Below are positions 23,358 to 23,587 of a stretch of 23,587 bases of DNA, in pieces (positions within the stretch are counted from its first letter, which is position 1; every line of letters starts with the position of its first letter). The notes under the pieces are model-generated. The model ran no database searches and had not been told where the DNA came from. It saw nothing but the letters and a program-made list of their open reading frames with translations. The position numbers and the translations under genes were made by a program. Origin of the DNA: CAYLNM01 sp964385045 (GTDB lineage Bacteria; Planctomycetota; Phycisphaerae; Phycisphaerales; SM1A02); NCBI GenBank assembly GCA_964385045.1, contig CAYLNM010000062.1, positions 1-23,587 of the forward strand, read 5' to 3'.

Positions 23358-23389
23358 GACGCCGGCGGCGGGGCTCCGCGGCCGGCGTC
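23358..23389 (+). terminator. Hairpin terminator of the symporter unit
   Basis: GACGCCGGC (23358-23366) pairs with GCCGGCGTC (23381-23389). An inner GCGG/CCGC stem (23368-23371, 23376-23379) continues it past one mismatch. It starts 18 bases after the micro-protein stop. The remaining 23390-23587 shows no supportable gene or promoter. Confidence 0.65.
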
Positions 23390-23587
23390 GTCGCGTCCCG
23401 CGGCGGACGGGCGCGTCCATCCGGCCATCGCATGCCCCGATCCATCCCGGAGCTCGATCCGGGGACTCCGTCGCCCCTCGCCCGTCGCCCGGCCGGCCCG
23501 CCCGCTCGATACGCTCTCGCCTCGCCCTCGGCTGCCCGACGGCCCCCTCCCACCCCTCCCCCGGCCACTCGCCTTGTTCGCCCGCCC

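Noticed and set aside
23340..23568. A short open frame on the minus strand at the right end
   Set aside because: It is Gly/Arg-rich without any domain, overlaps the terminator hairpin and the micro-protein gene, and has no ribosome binding site.

Overview
The window is very G+C-rich DNA (roughly 70 % by eye), densely packed with bacterial genes. No rRNA, tRNA, CRISPR array, transposase or phage gene was seen. The best taxonomic clue is the 1228-residue receptor-like Ser/Thr kinase with a C-terminal WD40 propeller (8393-12079). Its kinase domain and architecture are typical of Planctomycetota. With the G+C content this suggests a planctomycete, perhaps class Phycisphaerae; that is inference, not proof.

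Layout. (1) 1-765 minus: a winged-helix regulator cut off by the left edge, with a likely near-leaderless promoter and repeated CTGTTG half-sites at its start. (2) 911-3598 plus: a secreted PDZ/S41 peptidase homologue whose usual catalytic lysine is replaced, then a secreted LolA-like protein. (3) 3810-5249 plus: a GabD-type succinate-semialdehyde dehydrogenase. (4) 5262-6899 minus: the remnant of an AAA-type ATPase (N- and C-terminal ends kept, middle lost) behind a small, degenerate protein kinase. (5) 7036-8259 plus: a GluR0-type amino-acid-gated potassium channel. (6) 8393-12079 plus: the WD40 kinase. (7) 12114-13967 minus: a ZIP metal transporter and an EamA/DMT permease. (8) 14127-15546: a secreted DUF6265-like protein (plus) convergent with a TVP38/VTT membrane protein (minus). 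(9) 15591-18522 plus: a tightly overlapping cluster of CdsA, a CDP-alcohol phosphatidyltransferase and a metallophosphoesterase. (10) 18705-20842 plus: an M20 amidohydrolase and an isochorismatase-fold cysteine hydrolase with ATGA overlap. (11) 21102-23339 plus: a signal-peptide/FnIII-like/TM protein, a DUR3-like sodium:solute symporter and a 41-residue single-pass membrane protein, all overlapping.

Blocks 10 and 11 together look like an uptake-and-hydrolysis route for a ureide or N-carbamoyl compound: the symporter imports, and the two amidases release ammonia. The three-gene symporter unit, with its FnIII-like partner and micro-protein, is the best candidate here for something undescribed. 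Block 9 makes CDP-diacylglycerol and passes it to a phospholipid head-group transferase. Blocks 4-6 place three signalling or sensor genes side by side, but nothing in the sequence shows that they work together.

Many genes use GTG or ATG starts with clear GGAG/GGAGG sites, and gene ends are often marked by GC-rich hairpins without U-tracts. Very long open frames on the opposite strand are by-products of base composition and are left out.
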